Origin: JAMXLO01 sp963812475
Lineage (GTDB): Bacteria; Pseudomonadota; Alphaproteobacteria; Acetobacterales; Acetobacteraceae
Assembly: GCA_963812475.1 (NCBI GenBank)
Contig: CAWEVI010000039.1
Location: forward strand, 62,001-126,000
DNA length: 64,000 nucleotides
Reading direction: 5' to 3'
A program made the translations under genes and the position numbers. The notes beneath the pieces were generated by a model. It saw only the letters and a list, made by a program, of their open reading frames with translations. It was not told the DNA's origin and searched no databases. This document shows, piece after piece, positions 52,685-62,344 of the stretch (positions within the stretch are counted from its first letter, which is position 1; every line of letters starts with the position of its first letter).

Positions 52685-53887
52685 ATGTACCTCACTGCCG
52701 AACGCCTCGACCGCATCCAGCCCAGCCTCACCATCGCCATCGCGACCAAGGCGCGGCACATGATCGCCGAGGGCAAGAACGTCATCAGCCTGTCGCAGGG
52801 GGAGCCGGACTTCGACACGCCGCGCAACGTCAAGGACGCAGCGATCCGCGCCATCGAGGCCAACGAGACGCACTACACCAACGTCGCCGGCACGCCCGCG
52901 CTGCGCAAGGCGGTGGCGTACAAGTTCAAACGCGACAGCGGCATTGACTACAAGCCGGAGGAGATCATCATCTCCACCGGCGGCAAGCAGGTGATCTTCA
53001 ACGCCATGCTGGCGACGCTGAACGCCGGCGACGAGGTCGTCATCCCGAGCCCCTGCTGGGTCAGCTATCCCGACATCGTCTCGCTGGCCGATGGCAAGCC
53101 GGTGCTGATCCCGTGCGAGCAGAACCACGGCTTCAAACTGCGCGCCGAGGAACTGGAACGCGCGATCACCCCGCGCACCAAATGGTTCATGCTGAACAAC
53201 CCGTGCAACCCGACCGGCGCAGCCTATTCGGCCGACGACCTGCGGCCGATCTGCGACGTGCTGCTGCGCCATCCGGACGTTTGGATCTTCACCGACGACA
53301 TCTACGAGAAGCTCGCCTATGACGGATTCAAGCCGGCGACCATCGTGCAGGTGGAACCGCGGCTGAAGGACCGCACGGTCACCATGAACGGCTGCTCCAA
53401 GGCCTACGCGATGACCGGCTGGCGGCTTGGTTTCGCTGGCGCGCCGGTGCAGCTGATCAAGGCGATGGACAAGCTGCAAAGCCAGTCCACTTCGAACACC
53501 AACACGATCGCCATGGCCGCCGCTGTGGAGGCGCTGACCGGGCCGCAGGAGTTGATCGAGGCGATGCGGAAGATCTTCGAAGAGCGACGCAACTTGGTGG
53601 TCGAATTGCTGAACAAGGCGCCCGGCATCTACTGCCACAAGCCGGAGGGCGCATTCTACGTCTATCCGTCGATCCACGGCTGCATCGGCAAGACCACGCG
53701 CGGCGGCAAGAAGATCGACGACGACGAAAGTTTCGTGCTGGCGTTGCTGGATGAGACCGGTGTGGCAGCGGTGCATGGGTCGGCGTTCTGCTACCCGGGG
53801 CATTTCCGCATCGCCTACGCCAATGCCACCAAGGAACTCCAGGACGCCTGCACGCGCATCCAGCAATTTTGCCAAGGGCTGCACTGA
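52685..53887 (+). CDS. Pyridoxal-phosphate aminotransferase (aspartate aminotransferase-like, class I/II)
   Basis: The 400-aa protein has the substrate opening SLSQGEPDFDTPRNVKDAA, the cofactor region NNPCNPTGAAYSADD (Asn) and the Schiff-base Lys in NGCSKAYAMTGWRLGF (about residue 238). It transfers amino groups between Asp/Glu-like amino acids and 2-oxo acids. It lies 30 bp after the potC stop, so it may belong to the same unit. Its stop overlaps the second aminotransferase start by TGATG. Confidence 0.92.
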   Translation: MYLTAERLDRIQPSLTIAIATKARHMIAEGKNVISLSQGEPDFDTPRNVKDAAIRAIEANETHYTNVAGTPALRKAVAYKFKRDSGIDYKPEEIIISTGGKQVIFNAMLATLNAGDEVVIPSPCWVSYPDIVSLADGKPVLIPCEQNHGFKLRAEELERAITPRTKWFMLNNPCNPTGAAYSADDLRPICDVLLRHPDVWIFTDDIYEKLAYDGFKPATIVQVEPRLKDRTVTMNGCSKAYAMTGWRLGFAGAPVQLIKAMDKLQSQSTSNTNTIAMAAAVEALTGPQELIEAMRKIFEERRNLVVELLNKAPGIYCHKPEGAFYVYPSIHGCIGKTTRGGKKIDDDESFVLALLDETGVAAVHGSAFCYPGHFRIAYANATKELQDACTRIQQFCQGLH

Positions 53888-55089
53888 TGCCCGCATTCTC
53901 CGAACGACTTGGTCGCGTCCAGGTCGCCGCCAGTGTGCAGATGACGATCCGCGCGCGCGAGTTGCGTGCACAGGGCGTGGACATCATCCAGCTCACCATC
54001 GGTGAGCCCAATTTTGCCAGTCCGCGTCATGCGATCGAGGCCGCACATGAGGCCGCGCTGCACGGCGATACGAAGTATCCGCCGCAGGACGGCACGCTCG
54101 CGCTGAAGCAGGCGATCCAGCGCAAGTTCAAGCGCGACAACGGGCTGGATTTCGCGCTGGACGAGATCTGCGTCACCAATGGCGGCAAGCAGGCGATCTT
54201 CAATGCGCTGCTGGCGACGGTAAATCCGGGCGACGAGTCGGTGATCCCCGTCCCGTCGTGGAGCGCCTATGCGCTGATGACGAAGCTGTGCGACGGCGAG
54301 CCCGTGTTCGTCACGTGTCCGCAGAACAACGGCTTCAAGCCGCGTGCCGAGGACATCGACGCCGCGATCACGCCGAGGACCAAGTGGCTGATCCTGAACA
54401 ACCCGAACAATCCGACCGGCGCGTGCTGCTCGGCGGTCGAACTGCGCGCGATCGCCGATGTGATGCTGAAGCATCCGCATGTCTGGATCATGTCGGACGA
54501 CATGTATGAGCATCTGGTGTTCGACGGATTTCGGCATGCCACGATCGTCGAGGTGGCGCCGGAGTTGCGCGACCGCACGGTGACGATCAGCGGCGCGTCG
54601 AAGGCCTATGCGATGACCGGCTGGCGGATCGGCTATGCGGGTGGGCCGAAAGACCTGATCAAGGCGATGGTGAACATGCAGGGTCAGGCGACGGCCGGCG
54701 TGTCCACGGTCGGGCAGGCGGCTGCGGCGGCGGCGCTGGACGGGCCACAGGATGGCGTGGCCGAGCAGATCGTCGCGTATCGCAACCGGCGCGACATGGC
54801 GGTGGAGATGCTGAACGCCTGCCGCGGCATCAACTGCCACAAACCGGAAGGCGCGTTCTACGTGTTTCCCAACGTGGCCGGCTGCATCGGCAAGACCACC
54901 GCGGGCGGACGCAAGCTGGCGACCGACCGGGATGTCTGCATGGCGCTGCTCGAGGAAGCGCACGTCGCAACGGTGCACGGCGCGGCCTATGGCATGAGCC
55001 CGTATCTGCGCGTGAGCACCGCGACGGACGACGAGTCGCTCGCCGAAGGCTGCCGACGCATCGCCGCCTTCTGCGAAGGACTGCATTGA
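53887..55089 (+). CDS. Second pyridoxal-phosphate aminotransferase, paralogue of the first
   Basis: This 400-aa protein is similar over its full length to the previous gene: matching blocks include TIGEPNFASPRHAIEAAHEA, CVTNGGKQAIFNALLATVNP, ILNNPNNPTGACCSAVEL, and the Lys loop ISGASKAYAMTGWRIGY. The two are tandem duplicates that have diverged. The ATG overlaps the previous stop (TGATG). It may have a different amino donor or acceptor. Confidence 0.92.
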   Translation: MPAFSERLGRVQVAASVQMTIRARELRAQGVDIIQLTIGEPNFASPRHAIEAAHEAALHGDTKYPPQDGTLALKQAIQRKFKRDNGLDFALDEICVTNGGKQAIFNALLATVNPGDESVIPVPSWSAYALMTKLCDGEPVFVTCPQNNGFKPRAEDIDAAITPRTKWLILNNPNNPTGACCSAVELRAIADVMLKHPHVWIMSDDMYEHLVFDGFRHATIVEVAPELRDRTVTISGASKAYAMTGWRIGYAGGPKDLIKAMVNMQGQATAGVSTVGQAAAAAALDGPQDGVAEQIVAYRNRRDMAVEMLNACRGINCHKPEGAFYVFPNVAGCIGKTTAGGRKLATDRDVCMALLEEAHVATVHGAAYGMSPYLRVSTATDDESLAEGCRRIAAFCEGLH

Positions 55090-55096
55090 ACGAACT

Positions 55097-55200
55097 CCCT
55101 CCCCCGTTGTGGGGAGGGTTGGGGTGAGGGGCGATAGCCGCAATGGCTCCTTGTGTACGTGACCCCTCTCCCCGCCCCCCACCCGCGAGGGGAGGGGGAG
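55097..55200. repeat. Pair of C/G-rich palindromic repeats
   Basis: The first, starting TCCCTCCCCC at about 55096, is followed by GGGGAGGG. The second, from 55160, reads ACCCCTCTCCCC then GAGGGGAGGGGGAG. Together they form a long inverted pair. The ATG of the GNAT gene sits between them, at 55143. They belong to the same repeat family as 16423-16451. Confidence 0.6.
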
Positions 55201-56207
55201 ATTCGGGCGCGGCCATCCGCCCTGGGCGCAATTCCGACGCAGACGGGTTCATAGCACTGATCAGCGCGTGCTGGGGCGAATATCCCAGCATCATGATCGA
55301 CATCGATGCCGAGACGCCGGAACTGCATGCGCTCGCATCGTACTACGCAGACAAGGGCGGCGCGCTGTGGGCGGCGGAGGCCGACGGGTGCATCGTCGGG
55401 ATGATCGGTGTGGTGCCACGCTCGGACGACGCATGGGAAATCGTTCGGCTCTACGTGCCGCCGTCATATCGCGGCACGGACCTTGCGCCGCGCCTGCTCG
55501 CGATCGCCGAAGCACATGCGCGAACGGCCGACGCCGCGCGGCTTGTGTTGTGGAGCGACACGCGGTTCGATCGTGCGCACCGTTTCTATGAAAAGCACAG
55601 CTACGTGCGGTGCGGCCCGATCCGCGTGCTGCACGACATCTCCAAATCGCTCGAGCTCGGCTATGCCAAGCCGGTGTCCGGGATCGAGGTTCTCGACGCC
55701 GCGTCCGCCGCATCGGCGGAACGGCGGCTCGCGGATATCCTGTGCGCGTGCGTCGATGCCGGGGCGTCGGTGTCGTACCTGCCGCCCTTGGCGCCGGCGG
55801 TTGCACGCGCGTTCTGGCAGCGCGCCGCCACCGAAGTCGCAGCCGGCACACGCATCCTGATCGCGGCATGGGACGATGCCGTACTGGTCGGCACGGTGAT
55901 GCTCGAGCTCGTGTCGTCGCCGAACCAGCCGCACCGCGCCGAGGTGCAGAAGTTGCTGGTGCACCCGTCCGCGCGGCGTAGGGGGCTGGCGCGGGCGCTG
56001 ATGCTTCGTGCCGAGCAGGAGGCCCGGCAGGGCGGCCGCACGCTGCTGACGCTCGACACCAGGGCAGCCGATGCGGCGGAGAACCTGTATCGCGCGATGG
56101 GTTGGCGCGAGGCCGGCCGCATTCCAGGCTATGCACTGAACGCCGACCTGACGCTGTGCGACACGATCTTCTTCTGGAAACACGTTGATTCCACTGATCA
56201 ACGTTGA
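55143..56207 (+). CDS. Double GNAT-domain N-acetyltransferase
   Basis: The 354-aa protein carries two GNAT domains. The first, about 25-155, has YVPPSYRGTDLAPRLLAIAE; the second, about 180-345, has LLVHPSARRRGLARALMLRAE. Both match the acetyl-CoA-binding R/Q-x-x-G-x-G/A loop. The ATG at 55143 is the only good start ahead of the first domain, so the first 24 residues (MAPCVRDPSPRPPPARGGGD) are a translated palindromic repeat. A downstream ATG at 55294 would lose part of the first domain. Substrate is unknown. Confidence 0.8.
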   Translation: MAPCVRDPSPRPPPARGGGDSGAAIRPGRNSDADGFIALISACWGEYPSIMIDIDAETPELHALASYYADKGGALWAAEADGCIVGMIGVVPRSDDAWEIVRLYVPPSYRGTDLAPRLLAIAEAHARTADAARLVLWSDTRFDRAHRFYEKHSYVRCGPIRVLHDISKSLELGYAKPVSGIEVLDAASAASAERRLADILCACVDAGASVSYLPPLAPAVARAFWQRAATEVAAGTRILIAAWDDAVLVGTVMLELVSSPNQPHRAEVQKLLVHPSARRRGLARALMLRAEQEARQGGRTLLTLDTRAADAAENLYRAMGWREAGRIPGYALNADLTLCDTIFFWKHVDSTDQR

Positions 56208-56269
56208 CGCGTGCGGGCCCGCGTGAATCAGATCTGCCGTCAGTGGAATTCCAAACGGAGTCAGCGCAC

Positions 56270-56779
56270 ATGATCACACCCGCTTATGTTCGCCTCATGG
56301 CCGCCTACAACGCCGAGATGAACCGCCGCCTGTATGACGCGGCCGGACGGCTTTCCGATGCCGAGCGCAAGGCAGATCGTGGCGCATTCTGGGGTTCGAT
56401 CCATGGCACGCTTACACACCTTGTGTGGGGCGACACCCAGTGGATGTCGCGCTTCGACAACTGGCCGAAGCCCGAAGTGGCGCAAAAGCAAAGCGCGTCG
56501 ATGATCGACGACTTCGAGACGCTGCGTGCGCGGCGGGTGAAGGCCGACGCCGACATCATCGCCTGGGCCGGACGCGTCGATGACGCCTGGCTGGCCGAGG
56601 ACCTGGTATGGTTCAGCGGCTCCGCGCAGAAGGAGTTGCGGCGGCAGAAGGGACCGCTGGTGCTGCATTTCTTCAACCACCAGACGCATCATCGCGGGCA
56701 GGCGCATGCGCTGCTCACGGCGTGCGGCCAGGACACGGGCGATACCGACCTGTTCCTGGTGGTGCCGGAAGCGGCATGA
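56270..56779 (+). CDS. DinB family protein
   Basis: The 169-aa protein is a four-helix DinB-fold protein: YNAEMNRRLYDAAGRLSDAE, WGSIHGTLTHLVWGD and LHFFNHQTHHRGQAHALLTA carry the three His residues that bind a metal. The family includes thiol transferases and hydrolases, often with bacillithiol or similar cofactors. CGGAG lies 10 bases before the ATG. Its function here is unknown. Confidence 0.9.
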   Translation: MITPAYVRLMAAYNAEMNRRLYDAAGRLSDAERKADRGAFWGSIHGTLTHLVWGDTQWMSRFDNWPKPEVAQKQSASMIDDFETLRARRVKADADIIAWAGRVDDAWLAEDLVWFSGSAQKELRRQKGPLVLHFFNHQTHHRGQAHALLTACGQDTGDTDLFLVVPEAA

Positions 56780-56848
56780 TGCGTAGACTGACTGGTCACA
56801 GGGGACCGCACGGCAAGAACGGCCCCGTCACCACGGGAGGGGACAGCA

Positions 56849-58027
56849 ATGACCACAGCATCGATCGTCGGCCGGATCTTGGCGACCGCCTCGTTGAGCC
56901 TGATCGCCGCGGGCGCGATGGCTGACACCCAGCGCGGTGTCACCGATACCGAGATCCTTGTCGGCACCATCACCGACCTGTCCGGCGTCACCGCGGTGCA
57001 GGGCGTGAACAACGCCAACGCGGTTCGTCTCGCGTTCGACGAAGTGAACGAGAAGGGCGGCATCAACGGCCGCAAGATCCACTATATTGTGGAGGACAGC
57101 CAGTACCAGGTTCCGCGGGCGGTGCAGGCGATGAACAAGCTGCTCAACAGCGACGGCGTGTTCTTCACCATCGAGGACGGCGGCACGCCGATGAACAACG
57201 CCACGTTCCCGATGGCGATCGAGAAGAACGTGCCAAAGCTGCTGCCGCTGTCGGCCGCGCGGTCCATGTACGAGCCGTTCAACCGGCTGAAATTCAGCCA
57301 GTATTCCTCGTACGTCGATCAGATGCGAGCCGGGGTGAAGTATTTTGTCGAGCAGCGCGGCAAGAAGGCGGTCTGCGCGATGTATCAGGACACCGACTTT
57401 GGCAAGGACGTGCTGGCCGGTGCGCAGTTGCAGACCGAGGCGATGGGCATGAAGATCGTCGCCACCACCGCGCATAAACCGACCGATACCGATTTCACCG
57501 CCGCGGTCGCCAAGCTGCGGGAGGCGAACTGCGACCTGATCGCCATGGGGACGATCGTGCGTGATTCCACGCTGATCATCGCCACCGTGAAGAAGGTAGG
57601 CTGGAATGTCGATCTGCTGGGCCAGGTCGCCTCGTATGATACGGCGATCGCGGAGGCACCCGGCGGTGTCGCCGAGGGCTTCTATTCGATGTCGCCGTCA
57701 CTGTACGCCTACCCCGACGATCCGCGGCCGGAGATCAAGGCGTTCACCCAGAAATACAAGGCGAAATATGGGGTCGATGTGAACTACCTCGGCGAGATGG
57801 GCTACACCTCGGCGCAAATCGCCATCGAGGCGCTGCGGCACGCCGGGCGCGACCTTACGGTCGATAGTTTGGTGAAGGCGATGGAGGGCATCCAGGACTT
57901 CCACGATCTGTTCGGCGGGACGTATTCCTTCAGCCCGACCAACCATCACGGTGCAACCGCTGCCTTCCTCTCGGTGGTGCACAACGGCCGCTGGGAACCG
58001 GTGGTGGATCACGCGCTGGTCTACTAG
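56849..58027 (+). CDS. Branched-chain amino acid-type ABC substrate-binding protein
   Basis: The 392-aa protein has a signal peptide (MTTASIVGRILATASLSLIAAGAMA) and the LivJ-type opening DTEILVGTITDLSGVTAVQG, with ANAVRLAFDEVNEKGGINGRK and later CDLIAMGTIVRDSTLI. It would bind amino acids or a related amide in the periplasm. No permease or ATPase gene follows, so it is an orphan binding protein, possibly serving a distant transporter or as a sensor. It is followed by the M81 peptidase gene 7 bp later. Confidence 0.9.
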   Translation: MTTASIVGRILATASLSLIAAGAMADTQRGVTDTEILVGTITDLSGVTAVQGVNNANAVRLAFDEVNEKGGINGRKIHYIVEDSQYQVPRAVQAMNKLLNSDGVFFTIEDGGTPMNNATFPMAIEKNVPKLLPLSAARSMYEPFNRLKFSQYSSYVDQMRAGVKYFVEQRGKKAVCAMYQDTDFGKDVLAGAQLQTEAMGMKIVATTAHKPTDTDFTAAVAKLREANCDLIAMGTIVRDSTLIIATVKKVGWNVDLLGQVASYDTAIAEAPGGVAEGFYSMSPSLYAYPDDPRPEIKAFTQKYKAKYGVDVNYLGEMGYTSAQIAIEALRHAGRDLTVDSLVKAMEGIQDFHDLFGGTYSFSPTNHHGATAAFLSVVHNGRWEPVVDHALVY

Positions 58028-58034
58028 CCGCGGC

Positions 58035-59516
58035 ATGACAAAGTCGCCGATCCGCATCGCCGTCCTGCATTTCTCGCATGAGACGGTGACGTTTCTGCGG
58101 AACGACACGACGATCGACGACTTCGTCTATCCCGGCTCCCCGGCGCGCGGCGAGGCGCTGCTGGAGTCGGGACCGAAATCCTACATGGGCGGGTTCGTTC
58201 TGGTTGCCCGCGAGTACGACGGCGTCGAACTCGTCGGCATTAAATCGCCGCTCTGGCCCAAAACCGGCTCCGGCTCCGGCTGGGTTACGCAGGATGCCTA
58301 CGAGACATTCGTCGGTCGAATGATCGCGCAGATCACCACCGAGGGTCCGTTTGACGGCGTCTATCTCTGTGTGCACGGGGCGATGGCAGCGCGCGGCGTT
58401 CCGCGGCCGGAAGCCGAATTGGCGCGGCGCGTCCGCGCGGCGGTCGGACCTCGCGCCTTCATCGCCGCGACCTTCGACCCGCACGGCAACGAGGACCAAG
58501 AGTTCCTGCGCTACGCCGACCTCGCATTCTGCGGGAAGTATTTTCCACACTATGACAGCCATTTGCAGGGCGAGCGCGCCGCACGCATGCTGGTACGTGC
58601 GATCCGCGGAACGTTCCAACCGACACATGCCACGGTGAAGGTGCCGATCATCTCGCCCACTGTGGTGCAATGGACCGGAGCGTCGCCATGGATGGACCTG
58701 GTGCAGCGCGCGCTGACCTGGGAGGCGCGCGAGCCGGACGCGTATGTCAACGTGTATTTTGGTTTCCCGTGGTCGGACGTGCCGGATGTCGGCATGACCT
58801 TCCAGGTGATCACCAACGCCGATGCGGCGTTGGCGCAACGGATCGCCGAGGATATGGCACACTTCGCATGGCGGCGGCGCGAAGCGTTGCTCACCGCGAC
58901 CAAGGTGCACACGATCGCGGAAGGCGTTGCACTGGCGAAGCAGGCGGTGACGGTGGGCGCAACGCCTGTGGTGCTGGCCGATCACAGCGATCGTTCGGGC
59001 TACGCCACCTGGGTGTTGCGCGAGATCATCGTGCAAGGGCTCGCCAGAACGCTGATCGCCACGATCGCGGATGCCGAGGCGATCGTACGACTCAAAGATG
59101 TAACGCCGGGTGACACATTCGACATGGCGGTCGGCGGCTTGGCCGATCCATCGGCGGGCCAGCCGGTGCGCATCACGGGCACCGTCCTGAACGTGATCGA
59201 GCGGTTCGGGCAGCGGTGGGTCAGCGTCGGATTCGGGCAGGACAATGTGCTGGTGATCAGCCCTTACCTGGTGCAGATCATGGAGCCATCGACGTTGGCG
59301 GAGATCGGTCTGGATCCAGCCGCCTTCCAGACCATCGCGATCAAGTCGCGCGTGCACTTCCGACGCGGCTTCGACGACAGCGGCTTTGCCAAGACGATCC
59401 TGCTGGTGGAGCCGACGGAGCCGTTCCTCGGCACGGTGCGGCTGGATGCGCTGAAATACGACAATGTCGCGCTGCAGCAGTTCTATCCGTTCGGCGGTCC
59501 GAAATTCCCGACCTGA
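58035..59516 (+). CDS. M81 family metallopeptidase (MlrC-like)
   Basis: The 493-aa protein has the M81 layout: IAVLHFSHETVTFL near the start, DGVYLCVHGAMAARGV, AATFDPHGN with a likely zinc-binding His, KYFPHYDSHLQGERAARML, and an MlrC-like C-terminal part (HSDRSGYATWVLREI, QDNVLVISPYLVQIMEP). MlrC opens cyclic peptides such as microcystins; most family members have unknown substrates, likely N-substituted amino acid derivatives. Adjacency to the orphan binding protein suggests both handle one compound. Confidence 0.88.
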   Translation: MTKSPIRIAVLHFSHETVTFLRNDTTIDDFVYPGSPARGEALLESGPKSYMGGFVLVAREYDGVELVGIKSPLWPKTGSGSGWVTQDAYETFVGRMIAQITTEGPFDGVYLCVHGAMAARGVPRPEAELARRVRAAVGPRAFIAATFDPHGNEDQEFLRYADLAFCGKYFPHYDSHLQGERAARMLVRAIRGTFQPTHATVKVPIISPTVVQWTGASPWMDLVQRALTWEAREPDAYVNVYFGFPWSDVPDVGMTFQVITNADAALAQRIAEDMAHFAWRRREALLTATKVHTIAEGVALAKQAVTVGATPVVLADHSDRSGYATWVLREIIVQGLARTLIATIADAEAIVRLKDVTPGDTFDMAVGGLADPSAGQPVRITGTVLNVIERFGQRWVSVGFGQDNVLVISPYLVQIMEPSTLAEIGLDPAAFQTIAIKSRVHFRRGFDDSGFAKTILLVEPTEPFLGTVRLDALKYDNVALQQFYPFGGPKFPT

Positions 59517-59528
59517 CCGGCAAATCAA

Positions 59529-61097
59529 TCAGTCCATGCGACAGATCCGCTCGAACGCGAGGACGTCGAATCCTTCACCCACCTGGCGCCAGCATGGGGC
59601 GGCGAACGCCTCGCGCATGACAGGCAGCGTTGCGCGGCTATCGGCATCCTGACCGAGCAGTGCAAGCACCACCCGATCGAACCGCTCGGCCCGCGCGCGG
59701 ATCTGCGCCGCCGATGCATCCTTGCCGACGACCAGCAGACGCAGCATCGGGGGCGCCTCGATGGCGAACGCGCCGACAATCCCGACGCCGTCGTTGCCAT
59801 GCGGCAGCACCACCACGCCGCCACCGACCAGCGCGGCCGCCGCAACCGCGGTCGCTCGCGCGGGCTGCATTGTCTCCGGTAGGGTCATCAGTCCGGCCAG
59901 CGACATGATCTGGATTGCCAGGACAAGGCCACATGACATCCGGCCCGCGCGCCTCGGCAGCGTCGCGAATGCACCCGCGAGCAGCAGCCCAACGAACGGC
60001 GTGGCGAAGGCAAGATAGCGCAGTTCGACCGGCGCGCTGTCAAAGACGAGGCCGAGCAGCAACAGGCCGAGCGGTGGCGCCACGGCGGCCATGGCCAGCA
60101 GTAGACGTGGACCGGGCGTGGCGATGCATCGCCATCGCCAAATCGTCAGGCAGGTGAGTGCGAGCACCAGCAAAGCCAGCGCGAGCGTCACGACGCGGCT
60201 TGCGAGGCCCCCCAGATACAGCGGCAATCCGCCCAGCAGGTTGGCGGCGAAGTACCGCGTGAGCTGCGCGACGGCCGGGGCTGCGTCGAACGGAGCAAAC
60301 TGGCCCGTGCGGCTTTGCCGCTGCGCCAGGAAGAACCAGATATCCCCCGGCAGCCAGACGGCGAAACCGAGCGCCGCCGGCATCGAGAGCCGAAGCCACG
60401 CAGGCGTCGAGCGGAGCGGCGATTTTGAATCGTCGTCCCCCTCCCGCAAAGGGACGGGCAGAATGTTGTCTCTGATAGTTGCGCCCCACAGCAACACCGC
60501 GCATCCCACGAACGCCGCGAGATAGTTTGAAAACGTCGCTGCGCCGAGCAATGTCCCCGCCGCCAGCGCAAGCCATCCGCTGACGCGGCGCTCAGCGCAC
60601 AGCAACAGCGCCACGCCCGACAGCGTCAGCAACTGCGCCAGCGCAAAGCCGCGCGCGATCGCCCCCGTATATACAAATCCATAGCAACCGAGGGTCAGCA
60701 GCACCGCAGTTACGGGCGGAACACGGGCCATCCGTGCAATCGCCGCAACCATGCCGAGTGCCGCGAGGCTGAACAGCACCGAGGCCAGTCGCGCGGCGAA
60801 CAGCGAATCGCCGATCAGGCTCCGCCAGGCGGCGACGGACCAGAAATACAGCGGCGGATGCACGTCTGTTGCGCGCAGATCATGTGCGATCGCGGCGAAG
60901 CCCACGTGTCCTGCTTGCAGGCGCTGAATGTCGCCGGCAGGGAATGCATCGTCGGGCCAGTCGGGGCGCCCCATGCCGGCGGTGAGAAACAGCGTGTACT
61001 GCTCGTCGTATTCGGCCCCGCGCATCCAGGCAGCGGAAATCAGCACCAGCGTTGCGGCGGCCAGAGCGGACAGCAGCGGCTGACGACGCGGGTTCAT
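59529..61097 (-). CDS. GT-C type glycosyltransferase, ArnT/PMT-like membrane protein
   Basis: The 522-aa protein has about 10-12 membrane segments and the periplasmic motif AEYDEQYTLFLT near residue 25, with adjacent acidic residues typical of GT-C enzymes that use lipid-linked sugars. DVHPPLYFWSVAAWRSL near residue 85 is another family signature. It would move a sugar from a polyprenyl carrier to a lipid or protein outside the membrane. ATG 61097 is used; an earlier frame is open but unrelated. It diverges from the GH5 gene, 87 bp apart. Confidence 0.78.
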   Translation of the reverse strand: MNPRRQPLLSALAAATLVLISAAWMRGAEYDEQYTLFLTAGMGRPDWPDDAFPAGDIQRLQAGHVGFAAIAHDLRATDVHPPLYFWSVAAWRSLIGDSLFAARLASVLFSLAALGMVAAIARMARVPPVTAVLLTLGCYGFVYTGAIARGFALAQLLTLSGVALLLCAERRVSGWLALAAGTLLGAATFSNYLAAFVGCAVLLWGATIRDNILPVPLREGDDDSKSPLRSTPAWLRLSMPAALGFAVWLPGDIWFFLAQRQSRTGQFAPFDAAPAVAQLTRYFAANLLGGLPLYLGGLASRVVTLALALLVLALTCLTIWRWRCIATPGPRLLLAMAAVAPPLGLLLLGLVFDSAPVELRYLAFATPFVGLLLAGAFATLPRRAGRMSCGLVLAIQIMSLAGLMTLPETMQPARATAVAAAALVGGGVVVLPHGNDGVGIVGAFAIEAPPMLRLLVVGKDASAAQIRARAERFDRVVLALLGQDADSRATLPVMREAFAAPCWRQVGEGFDVLAFERICRMD

Positions 61098-61184
61098 GCG
61101 GCCCTGTTCACCGGAAGTTAGCTGCATCGGCGCAGGGTTATCAGCGCGACAACAACGACTGGTTACCGCGATCGGGTCAGCGAC

Positions 61185-62282
61185 ATGCCGTACATTCTGG
61201 CGCTTCTGCTGGCCGTGCTGTGCTGCTGCGCCGAGAGGGTGAATGCCGAACCCGCGCCGGAGCGGCTGGCGGTGCTGCGCCATGGGGTGAACATCACCAA
61301 CTGGTTCCGCTTTCCGGTGAACCAGGATCCGCGGGCGATGCGCGCCTACCTTGGCGATCCCGCACTACAGGATCTGCGGCGCGCGGGCTTCAGCTTCGTG
61401 CGGCTGCCGGTGCAGCCCGAGGTCCTGGCGCGCCCCGGCATGCTGGCGGTCCTGACCGACGCGATCGGCCGCCTGCAGCGCGACGGCCTGGGCGTCGTGC
61501 TGTCGCTGCATCCTGTCGATTGGCATCTGGAAACCGCATCGGAGGATCGCGCGAGGTTGCGCGCCACGTGGCGCTCGCTCGCTCCGGTGTTGCGCCCATT
61601 CGACCCACGCCTGACCTTCGCGGAGGTGGTGAACGAACCGGTGTTCCCGGGCGATCCTCAGGGATGGGCGCGACTGCAGCGCATGGTGCTGGCGGAGATT
61701 CGCGCCAGCCTCCCGGCGAATACGATCGTATTGACTGGCAACGATTGGGGCAGCATCGACGGTCTGCTCGCCACGGTTCCGGAGCCTGATCCGGATGTGG
61801 TGTACAGCTTCCACCTGTATGAGCCCGCGGAACTCACAACGCTCGCTGCCTACCGGCCTGGGCTCGATACCGCGGCGTTAGCGCGGCTGCCGTTCCCGGT
61901 GGGAGATACGGCCGCCTGCGAGGCCATTGCTGCCCGCACCGACGATCCGTCCACCGCCGATCTGATGCGGTTCTACTGCGCGCAGCATTGGGACGCGGCA
62001 AAACTAGCGGCGCGGATCAATTCGGCCGCCGACTGGGCGCGCCGCAATCATGTGGCTTTGCTGGCCGGTGAATTCGGCGCCAGTCGGCGACTGAACGCTG
62101 CCGCGCGCCTCGCCTGGCTATCGACCGTTCGGGAGGCCTGCGAGCGGCGGTCGATCGGTTGGGCGCTCTGGGGGTATGACAACTCGATGGGATTCGCACA
62201 GCATCCGCCGGCAGGCGCAAGCGCTCTCGATCCCGAAGTGCTGAAAGCGCTCGGGCTGTCGGCAGCAATGGTTCACCAGTAG
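61185..62282 (+). CDS. Glycoside hydrolase family 5 (cellulase-like) exported enzyme
   Basis: The 365-aa protein has a signal peptide (MPYILALLLAVLCCCAERVNA) and a TIM barrel. The start RHGVNITNWFRFP and FVRLPVQPEVLAR are typical of GH5. The acid/base Glu is in FAEVVNEPVFPG (about residue 150) and the nucleophile in LLAGEFGASR (about 295). It would cut beta-glycans in the periplasm or outside. The pairing with a GT-C enzyme hints at a role in cell-surface polysaccharide. Confidence 0.88.
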   Translation: MPYILALLLAVLCCCAERVNAEPAPERLAVLRHGVNITNWFRFPVNQDPRAMRAYLGDPALQDLRRAGFSFVRLPVQPEVLARPGMLAVLTDAIGRLQRDGLGVVLSLHPVDWHLETASEDRARLRATWRSLAPVLRPFDPRLTFAEVVNEPVFPGDPQGWARLQRMVLAEIRASLPANTIVLTGNDWGSIDGLLATVPEPDPDVVYSFHLYEPAELTTLAAYRPGLDTAALARLPFPVGDTAACEAIAARTDDPSTADLMRFYCAQHWDAAKLAARINSAADWARRNHVALLAGEFGASRRLNAAARLAWLSTVREACERRSIGWALWGYDNSMGFAQHPPAGASALDPEVLKALGLSAAMVHQ

Positions 62283-62344
62283 CGACAAGCATATCTGGGG
62301 GCGCACAAGTCAATTTTCGGGCGTTATCGCCGCGTTAAAAAATA

